This document shows, piece by piece, positions 35,049 to 42,920 of a stretch of 51,572 bases of DNA. Origin of the DNA: an uncultured Verrucomicrobiota bacterium. GTDB taxonomy: Bacteria > Verrucomicrobiota > Kiritimatiellia > CAIQIC01 > Lenti-01. The DNA lies in the NCBI GenBank assembly GCA_938003985.1, contig CALKWZ010000025.1, positions 1-51,572 on the forward strand. The letters run 5' to 3'. A program made the position numbers and the translations under genes. Below the pieces are notes generated by a model. It worked only from the letters and a program-made list of their open reading frames with translations. It ran no database searches and had not been told where the DNA came from. Position 1 is the stretch's first letter. Each line of letters begins with the position of its first letter.

Positions 35049-35612
35049 TCAATTATACTCGTTCATCGCGCGGTCCGTTCCATGGACGAGGATGCATTCC
35101 AGGGCATCCGCCGCCCGCGCGGCGGCTTCCGCCAGCGCCCGGCGCGTCCCGGCATCCATCCGTTCCAGCACGTGATCCTTCAAATCCTTGCCTTCTTCCC
35201 GTTCTCCGACTCCGACGCGCACCCGGACGAATTCCTCCGTGCCGAGGCTCGCGATCACCGACTTCAGGCCGTTGTGGCCGCCGGCGCTCCCGCGGGCCCG
35301 GATCCGCAACTGGCCCAAGGGCAGGTTGACGTCGTCGGCCACGACGATCAAGTCTTTTGCGGCCAGCCCGCCCGGGCGCATCAGCGCCGGCAGGACGTTG
35401 CCGCTCAAGTTCATGTACGTCGTCGGCTTGACCAGCACCAGGCTGCCGGCGCCTTCCAGCGCGGTCTTGGCGGTCTGGACCGGCCGGCACCAGGAACGGC
35501 GGAACGCCGTTCCGCGGCGCTTCGCAAACTCGTCCAGGACCTGCCACCCGGCGTTGTGCCGCGTGTGCTCGTAGGCCCGTCCGGGATTGCCCAGCCCCAC
35601 CACCAGTTTCAT
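35049..35612 (-). CDS. pth: Peptidyl-tRNA hydrolase
   Basis: 187 residues. N-terminal MKLVVGLGNPGRAYEHTRHN contains the catalytic His near 20 and Asn of the family; VKPTTYMNLSG and VVADDVNLPLG with the catalytic Asp, and RGSAGGHNGLKSVI follow. It releases tRNA from peptidyl-tRNA lost from the ribosome. Placed directly after rplY and before rpsF, with its stop codon three bases from the S6 ribosome-binding site. Confidence 0.97.
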   Translation of the reverse strand: MKLVVGLGNPGRAYEHTRHNAGWQVLDEFAKRRGTAFRRSWCRPVQTAKTALEGAGSLVLVKPTTYMNLSGNVLPALMRPGGLAAKDLIVVADDVNLPLGQLRIRARGSAGGHNGLKSVIASLGTEEFVRVRVGVGEREEGKDLKDHVLERMDAGTRRALAEAAARAADALECILVHGTDRAMNEYN

Positions 35613-35645
35613 GCGCGGAATCCGCCGGTCGCCGTCGCCGGCGGG

Positions 35646-36395
35646 TTACTTCTTCTCCTTCTTCTCGGCGGCCGGGGCCTTCGCGGCGTCCTTCGCCGCC
35701 GGAGCCTTGGCTTCCTTGCCCTTCTCCGCGCCCTCTTCGCCTTCCTCTTCCTTCTTCTCGGTCAGCACTTCCGGTCCGGCGGCGGCGACGGCGGCTTCGG
35801 CCTCCGTGGCGGCCTTCTCCTCTTCCTCCGTGCGCGGCGCGGCGACGGCGGCGACCACCTGGTCGGGGTCGCTGAGGACCTTGAACTTGGCTTCGTCGAC
35901 CTTCACGTCGCGGACGCGCAGCGTCTTGCCGATGTGCAGGTCCGTCACGTCCAGTTCGAATTCCTCGACCATGTCGCCCGGCAAGCACGTCACGTCCAGC
36001 GTGCGCAGCACGTGTTCGAGGATGCCGCCTTCGTTCGCGACGCCCGTGGGGACGCCGACGAGCTTGACCGGCACTTCGATCTCGATCTTGCGCGTCATGG
36101 ACACTTCGTAGAAGTCCACGTGGATGATCCGGCCGGTCAGCGGATGGTGCTGCATGGCCTTGAGCATGACCTTGACGGGCTTGTCGCGGCCTTCCACCGT
36201 CAGATCCACGATCATGTTCTCGCTGCGGTGCGTCCGCAGCATCACCACGAAATCGTGCTCGTTGAGCTGGATGTCCAGGCCCGGGCGCCCTTCGCCGTAC
36301 ACCACCGCCGGGAACCATCCCGTGCGGCGCAGGCGGCCGGCCGACGCGCTGCCCTTCTCCGCGCGCGTCTTGGCTGTCAGTTTCGTCTCTTTCAT
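35646..36395 (-). CDS. rplY: 50S ribosomal protein L25 (CTC/RplY long form)
   Basis: 249 residues. N-terminal L25 domain with AKTRAEKGSASAGRLRR and the VVYGEGRP motif; a central TL5-type beta domain (HPLTGRIIHVDFYEVS onward). The C-terminus is a long Ala/Lys/Glu tail, typical of the CTC family. Binds 5S rRNA. Its ATG overlaps the prs stop (ATGA). pth follows 33 bases on. Confidence 0.94.
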   Translation of the reverse strand: MKETKLTAKTRAEKGSASAGRLRRTGWFPAVVYGEGRPGLDIQLNEHDFVVMLRTHRSENMIVDLTVEGRDKPVKVMLKAMQHHPLTGRIIHVDFYEVSMTRKIEIEVPVKLVGVPTGVANEGGILEHVLRTLDVTCLPGDMVEEFELDVTDLHIGKTLRVRDVKVDEAKFKVLSDPDQVVAAVAAPRTEEEEKAATEAEAAVAAAGPEVLTEKKEEEGEEGAEKGKEAKAPAAKDAAKAPAAEKKEKK

Positions 36396-37354
36396 TGCGT
36401 TCTCCCTTGATGAATCTCGAACAGCTTGGAGACGGATTCGTCTCCGTAGATCCGTTTGATCGCGTCCCCGAGCAGATCCGCGACGGTCAGCACGGTGATC
36501 GCGAAGCCTTCCCAGCCCGGCTGGGGCGGGATGGTGTCGGTGGTGATGAGTTCCTCGATGGCCGAATCGCGCAGGCGCTGGATGCCCAGCGGGGTGATCG
36601 GGCAGTGGCTGACCACGGCGCGCACGGATTTCGCGCCCTGGTTTTTCGCCAGCTTGGCGGCGGCGCACAGGGTGCCGGCGGTGGTGGTCATGTCGTCGGT
36701 CAGGATGCAGTCCTTGCCCTTCACGTCGCCGACGAGCTCGATGGCTTCGACTTCGGTGGCGCTGGTGCGGTGCTTGCCGGCGAGGGCGAGCCCCGCGCCG
36801 AGGAGCTGGGAATAGGAATAGGCCATCTTCAGGCCGCCCGGATCGGGCGCGACCACCACGCGGTTTTCCGCCGGCAGCTTTTCGCGCAGATAGCGCACCA
36901 TCAGCGGCGCCGCGTAGAGATGATCCACCGGAATGTCGAAGAAGCCCTGGATCTGGGGCGAATGCAGATCGACCGTCAGCACGCGGTCCACGCCGGCCGC
37001 GACGAGCAGGTTCGCCACCAGCTTCGCGGAAATCGGCACGCGGGAGCGGTCCTTGCGGTCCTGGCGCGCGTAGGCGTAGAACGGCATCACCGCGGTGATG
37101 CGCTTGGCCGAGGCGCGCCGCGCGGCGTCGGCCATGATCAGCAGCTCCATCAGGTATTCGTTGGGCTGCATGCCCGTCGGCTGCACGATGAAGACGTCGC
37201 GCCCCCGCACGGTCTCTTCGTAGGTCACGGAAATTTCCCCGTCGGGGAACCGCCCGATGCTGGCCACGCTCAACGGAATGCCCACCCGCGCCGCGATCTT
37301 CTCCGCCAGCGGCCGGTTCGCATTTCCCGCGAAAATCTTGATGTGGTTTTCCAT
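36392..37354 (-). CDS. prs: Ribose-phosphate pyrophosphokinase (PRPP synthetase)
   Basis: 320 residues from the ATG at 37354; an in-frame GTG at 37360 is possible, but AGGA spacing favours the ATG. Makes PRPP for purine, pyrimidine, His and Trp synthesis. FAGNANRPLAEKIA opens the protein; PFYAYARQDRKDRSR is the ATP region; VDLHSPQIQGFF the metal-binding DLH; ILTDDMTTTAGT is the PRPP loop. Cytoplasmic. It starts the protein-coding part of a long leftward run after tRNA-Gln. Confidence 0.96.
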   Translation of the reverse strand: MENHIKIFAGNANRPLAEKIAARVGIPLSVASIGRFPDGEISVTYEETVRGRDVFIVQPTGMQPNEYLMELLIMADAARRASAKRITAVMPFYAYARQDRKDRSRVPISAKLVANLLVAAGVDRVLTVDLHSPQIQGFFDIPVDHLYAAPLMVRYLREKLPAENRVVVAPDPGGLKMAYSYSQLLGAGLALAGKHRTSATEVEAIELVGDVKGKDCILTDDMTTTAGTLCAAAKLAKNQGAKSVRAVVSHCPITPLGIQRLRDSAIEELITTDTIPPQPGWEGFAITVLTVADLLGDAIKRIYGDESVSKLFEIHQGRTQ

Positions 37355-37389
37355 GTTCACGTTTCCTGGTCCGTTTCGGCCTGGCGCAA

Positions 37390-37463
37390 TGGTTGCCCGA
37401 CTAGGATTTGAACCTAGACTCTGGCCTCCAAAGGGCCGTGTGCTGCCATTACACCATCGGGCA
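37390..37463 (-). tRNA. tRNA-Gln (anticodon UUG)
   Basis: 74 bases on the minus strand including an encoded CCA. Acceptor TGCCCGA/TCGGGCA, D arm GTGT...GCAC, anticodon loop CTTTGGA with anticodon TTG, T arm CTAGG TTCAAAT CCTAG, discriminator A. One mismatch at the top of the anticodon stem (C27-A43). It is 29 bases from the prs start. Confidence 0.93.
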
Positions 37464-37576
37464 ATGCGTTCGATGGCATTCCTCGCCCGCGCGGCGGCGC
37501 CGGAGGCGCCGCGCCCGGCCGCGACAAAGAACCAATCGGCTCCGCCACCGGGGCGGACCCGTTCAAAAACTCGCGC

Positions 37577-37605
37577 ACCTTACCCGGCACCCTTCCAAAA
37601 GTCAA
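37577..37605 (-). promoter_or_regulatory. Predicted promoter of tRNA-Gln and the prs-rplY-pth run
   Basis: Minus-strand TTGACT (37600-37605), 17-base spacer, TAAGGT (37577-37582). Start near 37570, about 107 bases before the tRNA. This promoter could drive the whole minus-strand series to bamA. Confidence 0.55.
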
Positions 37606-37648
37606 CCCCCCATTCCCCGCCGCGCCCAACGCCGGCCATTTTAACCCT

Positions 37649-37676
37649 TTGCGCCCGTTTTCCGCCGTGCTACCCT
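37649..37676 (+). promoter_or_regulatory. Possible promoter of the Trp-rich repeat protein
   Basis: TTGCGC (37649-37654), 16-base spacer, TACCCT (37671-37676) preceded by TGC. Start near 37683, leader about 33 bases. Confidence 0.35.
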
Positions 37677-37715
37677 GCCCGCCGACACACCACCCATGCA
37701 CGCAGCGAGGCCCTC

Positions 37716-39596
37716 ATGACGAATTTCGCGAAGCGCGGACTCCTGGCCGCGGCCCTGGCCGGCCTGTTCCTGCAAACCGCCGCCGCCGTCGAACGGGAGA
37801 CCCACGGCTCCCTCAAGCTCTTCCCCCTCGTCTACCAGCGCGCCACCGAAGACACCTACGACTTCGAGGCCCTCTTCGGCCTCGTCGGCGCCCACTCCCG
37901 GGGCGACGACTATTCCCGCCGCGTCGGCCCCCTCTTCTGGGGCGACGACCACCTGCACCTCGCGCCCGTCTACTGGAGCTGGGGCGACAACTGGCTCGTG
38001 CCGCCGCTGGCCTGGAACCTCCACGGCCACAAGGGCGTGGGCCCCGTCTGGTGGGGCGACGACTATTTCCACGCCGCGCCGCTGTTCTGGAGCTGGAACG
38101 ACAGCTGGCTGCTGCCGCCCGTCGCCGGCCGCCTGTTCGGCACCACCGCCCTCGGCCCCGTCTGGTGGAACGACCGGGGCGAATCCGGCCTGTTCCCGCT
38201 CTGGTGGAAGAATCCCGACGGCTGGACCCTGCTGCCGCTGGGCTATTCGCACCAAGGCGAAGGCATGCTCGGGCCCGTCGCGTGGGACGAACAGCATTTC
38301 GACGTCTATCCCTTCTTCTTCAGCGGCGGCGGCGACTGGCTCCTGCTGCCCTTCGGCGGCAAGCTCGACGACGACTACGTCGCCGGCCCGCTGTGGTGGG
38401 GCACCGCCGAGTCCGGCCAGCGCTACCTGCATCTCGCTCCGATTTTCTGGAGCCGCGGCGGCAGCTGGCTCGTGCCGCCGCTGGCGTGGAACGTCCACGG
38501 CAACCGCGGCCTCGGCCCGCTCTGGTGGGGCCAAGACTATTTCCACGTCGCCCCGCTCTACTGGAACTGGCGCGACAACTGGCTGCTGTTCCCCCTGGCC
38601 TGGAACGTCGACGGCCACAAGGGCCTCGGCCCGCTGTGGTGGAGCCGCGACTACTTCTGCCTGGCGCCGCTCTTCTGGAGCAAGCAGGACGACTGGCTGC
38701 TGCTGCCGCTGGCCTGGAATTTCGGCGGCAACGGCGGCGTCGGCCCGGTCTGGTGGGGCCACCGCTATTTCCACCTCGCGCCGCTGCTGTGGACCTGGGA
38801 AGGCAACGCGGTGCTCTTCCCGCTGGCGTGGAGCATCGACGGCAACCGCGGCGTCGGCCCGATCTGGTGGGGCCGGGACTACTTCCACGTGTTCCCGCTG
38901 TTCTGGAGTTCGGCCGGCGACTGGGCGCTGCTGCCGCTGGCGTGGAACGGCGACGACCACAACGGCTTCGGCCCGATCTGGTGGGGCAACGACTACTTCC
39001 ACCTCGCCCCGCTCTACTGGAGCTGGAACGGCAACCGGCTGCTGCTGCCGCTGGCGTGGAACCTGCACGGCAACAAAGGCGTCGGGCCCGTCTGGTGGGG
39101 GCAGAACCATTTCCACGTCGCGCCGCTGTTCTGGAGCTGGAACGAGGATTGGCTGCTGTTCCCGCTGGCTTGGAACCTCGACGGCCACAAGGGCGTCGGC
39201 CCCGTTTTCTGGGGCAAGGATAGCCGCGGCGAATCCTATCTCAACGTCTTCCCGCTGTGGATCCGCCACGACCGCACCACCTGGATTCCGCCGCTGCTGG
39301 GCTGGATGAACCGGCCCGCGGAAGGCGGCGTCGATTTCAAGCTGGGCCTGCGCCTGCTGCGCTGGGCCAAGGACGCCCAGGGCTACACCTTCGAGCTCCA
39401 GCCGCTCCTCGACGTCTCCGGCGGCGACGTCCGCCACTTCTCGCTCGTCTGGCGGCTCTTCGAATACCACCGCGACGCCGACGAACGCTACTGGCGCGCG
39501 CTGTTCCTCCCCCACAAGTTCAAGCTGAAGCCCAAAAAGGCCGCCGCCCGGCCGCCCGCGGGCGCCATCGCCGATTCCTATCTCCCGCCGCGCTGA
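37716..39596 (+). CDS. Exported tryptophan-rich tandem-repeat protein, uncharacterised
   Basis: 626 residues with signal peptide (about 1-25, AAALAGLFLQTAAA). The body, about residues 65-545, is twelve units near 38 residues long with consensus GVGPVWWGDDYFHLAPLFW followed by SWNDNWLLLPLAWNLDGHK. Six successive units (DNA 38508-39191) are exactly 38 residues each; the third, fourth, fifth and last are more divergent or have insertions. Each unit is rich in W, F, Y and L separated by Gly/Asn/Asp turns, so short beta strands or hairpins are likely: a solenoid, propeller or barrel. A Lys-rich C-terminal tail (KFKLKPKKAA) ends the chain. No known domain is recognised. The next gene begins 15 bases on. 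Confidence 0.8.
   Translation: MTNFAKRGLLAAALAGLFLQTAAAVERETHGSLKLFPLVYQRATEDTYDFEALFGLVGAHSRGDDYSRRVGPLFWGDDHLHLAPVYWSWGDNWLVPPLAWNLHGHKGVGPVWWGDDYFHAAPLFWSWNDSWLLPPVAGRLFGTTALGPVWWNDRGESGLFPLWWKNPDGWTLLPLGYSHQGEGMLGPVAWDEQHFDVYPFFFSGGGDWLLLPFGGKLDDDYVAGPLWWGTAESGQRYLHLAPIFWSRGGSWLVPPLAWNVHGNRGLGPLWWGQDYFHVAPLYWNWRDNWLLFPLAWNVDGHKGLGPLWWSRDYFCLAPLFWSKQDDWLLLPLAWNFGGNGGVGPVWWGHRYFHLAPLLWTWEGNAVLFPLAWSIDGNRGVGPIWWGRDYFHVFPLFWSSAGDWALLPLAWNGDDHNGFGPIWWGNDYFHLAPLYWSWNGNRLLLPLAWNLHGNKGVGPVWWGQNHFHVAPLFWSWNEDWLLFPLAWNLDGHKGVGPVFWGKDSRGESYLNVFPLWIRHDRTTWIPPLLGWMNRPAEGGVDFKLGLRLLRWAKDAQGYTFELQPLLDVSGGDVRHFSLVWRLFEYHRDADERYWRALFLPHKFKLKPKKAAARPPAGAIADSYLPPR
38508..39191 (+). repeat. Six perfect-length 114-base coding repeats
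   Basis: Six units in phase of 114 bases within the Trp-rich gene, each beginning with a GGC codon for the Gly of the GxGPxWW motif. Conservation is stronger in protein than in DNA, so they are not very recent copies. Confidence 0.88.
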
Positions 39597-39611
39597 GGCG
39601 GGGTTGCCGGA

Positions 39612-40721
39612 ATGGACGTTGCCGTCATCCTGACGTACCGCTGCAATTCGCGTTGCGCGACGTGCCACGTCTGGCAGCACCCCACCCTGCCCGCGGAAGA
39701 AATCGCTCCCGCCGTCCTGGCCAAGCTGCCGGCCGGGCTCGATCGGCTCGTGCTCACCGGCGGCGAGCCCACGCTGCGCGCCGATCTGGAGGAAATCGTC
39801 GATTTGCTCCGCCCCAAGGCCCGGCGGCTCGAAATCGCCACCAACGGCCTGCAGGCGGACAAGCTCGAACGGATCGCCGCGCGGCACCCCGACGTCCGGA
39901 TCCGCATTTCCTTCGAAGGCCTCGGCGCCCGCAACGATGCCCTCCGCGGCGAACGGGACGGCTTCGCGCGCAAAATGGACACGCTGCGCCGCCTCGCTGC
40001 CGCCGGCGCGCGCGATCTGGGGCTTGCCGTCGCGCTCCAGGACGACAACGCCGACCAGTTGCTCGAGCTCTACCGGTTCGGCGCCGATTTCGGCGGCGAC
40101 CTGGCCGTCGCCGCGCTGCACAACGGTTTCCGGTTCCACAAGATCGACAACGAATCCGCCAACCGCGTGCGCCTCGCGCGCGCCGTGCAGCCGCTGATCG
40201 TCGCGCGGCTCCGATCCCGCCGCCCGCGGAACTGGCTGCGCGCCTGGTCCGAACTCGGCCTGATGAAGAAGATCCTCGGCCAGCCGCGGCGGATGCCCTG
40301 TCCGGCCGGGCGCGATTTCGCCTACGTCGATCCCTGGGGCCGCGTCTACGCCTGCCCCCTCCGCCCCGACCTCGAGATCGGCGACCTGGCCGCGCAATCC
40401 TGGAAAGAGATTTTCCGGGGCCCGGGCGCCGCCGCGGCCCGCACCCGCGTCGCCCGCTGCACCCACAACTGCTGGCTGGACGAGATCGCCCGCCGCGCCG
40501 CGCGCCGCGGCCTCGGGCCGCTGGCGTGGACGCTGGTCCACAAGCTGCGCGTCGCCGCCGGCGGCCGGCCCGACTTCGACCGCGAAGTGGATTTCGCCGA
40601 CGTGGCCCAGTCGCCCATCGTGCCCCGCCGCGAAAGCTGGCTGGGCAAGCCGTTCCGGCCGACCTTCCAGCGCCGGACGGAACGCCCCTACGGCGCCTAC
40701 AACAACGCGATGAACAAGTGA
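39612..40721 (+). CDS. Radical SAM protein with SPASM-like C-terminus (paralogue 1)
   Basis: 369 residues. The radical SAM cluster motif CNSRCATC (Cys11, Cys15, Cys18) is followed by LVLTGGEPTLRADLEEI and the rest of a partial TIM barrel. The C-terminal part has four more cysteines (MPCPAGRDFAYVDPWG, VYACPL, ARCTHNCW), as in SPASM/twitch proteins that hold an additional Fe-S cluster. Its sequence clearly resembles the next gene, so they arose by duplication. Reaction unknown; MoaA/SPASM relatives modify peptides, proteins, sugars or lipids. Starts 15 bases after the repeat protein, probably in one transcript. Confidence 0.87.
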   Translation: MDVAVILTYRCNSRCATCHVWQHPTLPAEEIAPAVLAKLPAGLDRLVLTGGEPTLRADLEEIVDLLRPKARRLEIATNGLQADKLERIAARHPDVRIRISFEGLGARNDALRGERDGFARKMDTLRRLAAAGARDLGLAVALQDDNADQLLELYRFGADFGGDLAVAALHNGFRFHKIDNESANRVRLARAVQPLIVARLRSRRPRNWLRAWSELGLMKKILGQPRRMPCPAGRDFAYVDPWGRVYACPLRPDLEIGDLAAQSWKEIFRGPGAAAARTRVARCTHNCWLDEIARRAARRGLGPLAWTLVHKLRVAAGGRPDFDREVDFADVAQSPIVPRRESWLGKPFRPTFQRRTERPYGAYNNAMNK

Positions 40722-40737
40722 GTCCGCGATTCCCGGG

Positions 40738-40766
40738 TTGAATCCGCGGTGCCGCGGTGATAGCTT
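40738..40766 (+). promoter_or_regulatory. Possible promoter of the second radical SAM gene
   Basis: TTGAAT (40738-40743), 17-base spacer, TAGCTT (40761-40766). Initiation about four bases before the ATG at 40777 would give an almost leaderless transcript. The preceding gene ends at 40721. Confidence 0.4.
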
Positions 40767-40776
40767 TCGGTTCCGC

Positions 40777-41784
40777 ATGAAAAACGTCGTCCAAGCCAGC
40801 CTGATCACCACCTTCCGTTGCAACGCCAAGTGCAACATGTGCAACGTCTGGAAGTTCCCCACCCGGCCCGCGGACGAACTTTCGCCGGATTTCTACGACA
40901 AGCTGCCCCCCGGCCTGCGCATCAACGTCACCGGCGGCGAACCCACGCTCCGGGAAGACATCGACGAGATTTTCGCCAAGCTCTATCCCAAGGCCGCCTT
41001 GCTCGAACTGAGCACCAACGGCTTCTACACCGACAAGATCGTCGCGCTGGCCAACAAGTACCCCAACATCCTCATCCGCGTGTCGCTCGAAGGCCTGCCG
41101 GCCCTCAACGACGCCAAGCGCGGCACGCAGGACGGGTTCGACCACGCCCTGCGCACCATGCTCGCGCTGCGCAAGACCCCCTGCAAGAACATCGGCTTTT
41201 CCGTCGTCATCTCGCCCGACAACTACAAGGATCTCCTGCCGCTCTACGAGCTGTGCGTCGCCCTCGGCGTGGAACTCGGCAATTCCGTCGTCCACAATTC
41301 CTGGTATTTCCACAAGGAGGACAACCTCCTCGCCAGCCAGGACGCCCTGCACGAGCACGAGAAATTCGTCGCGGCGCTGCTGACCTCGAAACGGCGCGGC
41401 CTCAAGAACAAGCTCAAGGACTACGGCCGCGCCTATTTCAACCGCAGCATCCACCGCCGCCTGCGCGGCGACGAGCCCGGCTACCGCCCGCCCTGCGGCG
41501 CCTTGTCCGATTTCTTCTTCGTGGATCCGGCCGGCAACGTCGCCCCCTGCAACGGCTCCGCCGAGGAATGGATCCTCGGCAACGTCAAGGAAGACTCCCT
41601 CGAAAACATCCTGGCCTCGGACAAGGCCAAGGAGATCGCCAAGCGCGTGGCCGCCTGCGACCGCAACTGCGCGTTCATCGTCACGGAGCGCCACGACATG
41701 GTCCGCCGCCCCTGGCGCCCCATCCGGTGGGTCCTGAAGAACAAGCTCCGCATCCGCCGCGGCTTGCCGCTCTGCTGGGATTGA
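40777..41784 (+). CDS. Radical SAM protein with SPASM-like C-terminus (paralogue 2)
   Basis: 335 residues. Cluster motif CNAKCNMC (Cys15, Cys19, Cys22), then NVTGGEPTLREDIDEIF, STNGFYTDKI and IRVSLEGLPALND, shared almost position by position with paralogue 1. C-terminal cysteines: PPCGALSDFFFVDPAG, APCNGSAE, AACDRNCAF. ATG chosen at 40777; the upstream TTG at 40738 overlaps a promoter-like sequence. Ten bases separate it from the GT4 gene. Possibly works on the same or a related substrate as paralogue 1. Confidence 0.87.
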   Translation: MKNVVQASLITTFRCNAKCNMCNVWKFPTRPADELSPDFYDKLPPGLRINVTGGEPTLREDIDEIFAKLYPKAALLELSTNGFYTDKIVALANKYPNILIRVSLEGLPALNDAKRGTQDGFDHALRTMLALRKTPCKNIGFSVVISPDNYKDLLPLYELCVALGVELGNSVVHNSWYFHKEDNLLASQDALHEHEKFVAALLTSKRRGLKNKLKDYGRAYFNRSIHRRLRGDEPGYRPPCGALSDFFFVDPAGNVAPCNGSAEEWILGNVKEDSLENILASDKAKEIAKRVAACDRNCAFIVTERHDMVRRPWRPIRWVLKNKLRIRRGLPLCWD

Positions 41785-41794
41785 GCCGCGCGCC

Positions 41795-42886
41795 ATGAAG
41801 ATCTGCGTGTTCGGCACCCGCGGCTTTCCCGGAATCCAGGGCGGCGTCGAGCGGCACTGCGAACGTCTCTATCCGCGCTTCCCGGCCGATTGCGAACTGA
41901 CCGTCTTCCGCCGCCGGCCCTACGTGCGCGCGGACGGCGCGACCTATCCGCGCATCCGCTTCGTGGACCTGCCCTCCACCCGCCGCAAGGGCCTCGAGGC
42001 GGCCCTGCATTCGTTCCTGGCCGCCCTCGCCTGCCTGCGGTTGCGCCCGGACCTCGTCCACGTCCACAACATCGGCCCCGGCTTCTTCGCCCCGCTCCTG
42101 CGCCTGTTCCGCCTGCCCGTCGTGCTGACCTACCACAGTCCCAACTACGAGCACGCCAAGTGGGGCCCGGCCGCGCGGGGGCTGCTGCGCCTCGGCGAAC
42201 GCTTCGCGTTCCGCAGCGCCGGCGCCATCGTGTTCGTCAACCGGTTCCAGATGGAAAAGCAGTCCGCGGCGGTGCGCGCCAAATCGGTCTATCTGCCCAA
42301 CGGCGTCGAGCCCGCGGGGCCCGCGCCCGGCACCGGCGAACTGGCCCGCTTCGGCCTCGCCCCCGGCCGCTACCTGCTGGCCGTCGGCCGGCTGACGCCG
42401 GAAAAAGGCTTCGACGTCCTGATCGACGCGTTCCGGGCCGTCGCGCCGGCCGAATTCAAACTCGCCATCGTCGGCGGCGTCGACAACGAAGACGCCTACT
42501 CCGCGGCGCTGCGCGCCCGGGCCGCCGGCCTCCCCGTCGTCTTCACGGGCCACCAGACCGGCGAGCCGCTCCGCCAGCTCTTCGCCCACGCCCGCCTGTT
42601 CGCGCTGCCCTCCCGCAACGAAGGCTTCCCGCTCGTCCTGCTCGAAGCCATGGCCGCGGGCGCCGACGTGCTGGTGCGCGATTTGCCCGCCACGCGCCTG
42701 GTCGCATTGCGGCCCGCGGACTATTTCGAAGCCGACGCCGAACTGGCCGGCCGCTTGCGGGAAAAACTGGCGGAACCGAAGCCCGAACGGCGCTACGATC
42801 TGGCGCCGTTCGATTGGAACCGCATCGCCGCGGAAACCCGGGACGTTTTCGCGCGGGTCGTCGGCCGCGCGGGCGCGCCGCGCTGA
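41795..42886 (+). CDS. GT4-family glycosyltransferase
   Basis: 363 residues, GT-B fold. N-terminal CVFGTRGFPGIQGGVERHCE is typical of the WbnH/TuaC-like group 1 transferases; LVHVHNIGPG and the C-terminal donor domain with VGRLTPEKGFDVLIDAF and SRNEGFPLVLLEAMAAGADV (the E-x7-E motif) follow. It transfers a sugar from a nucleotide donor in the cytoplasm. It closes the rightward run that starts at the Trp-rich protein. Acceptor unknown. Confidence 0.92.
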   Translation: MKICVFGTRGFPGIQGGVERHCERLYPRFPADCELTVFRRRPYVRADGATYPRIRFVDLPSTRRKGLEAALHSFLAALACLRLRPDLVHVHNIGPGFFAPLLRLFRLPVVLTYHSPNYEHAKWGPAARGLLRLGERFAFRSAGAIVFVNRFQMEKQSAAVRAKSVYLPNGVEPAGPAPGTGELARFGLAPGRYLLAVGRLTPEKGFDVLIDAFRAVAPAEFKLAIVGGVDNEDAYSAALRARAAGLPVVFTGHQTGEPLRQLFAHARLFALPSRNEGFPLVLLEAMAAGADVLVRDLPATRLVALRPADYFEADAELAGRLREKLAEPKPERRYDLAPFDWNRIAAETRDVFARVVGRAGAPR

Positions 42887-42920
42887 AATCGGCGCCGGCC
42901 GGCGCGCGCCGGCGGGGCCG

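Noticed and set aside
36396..36668. N-terminal extension of L25 into prs
   Set aside because: The ATG at 36395 overlaps the prs stop by ATGA and starts a standard L25; the extension is a shadow of prs.
42887..42920. Bidirectional terminator between the GT4 gene and recJ
   Set aside because: GC-rich inverted bases are present, but no T tract on either strand follows them, and such sequences occur by chance at this GC content.
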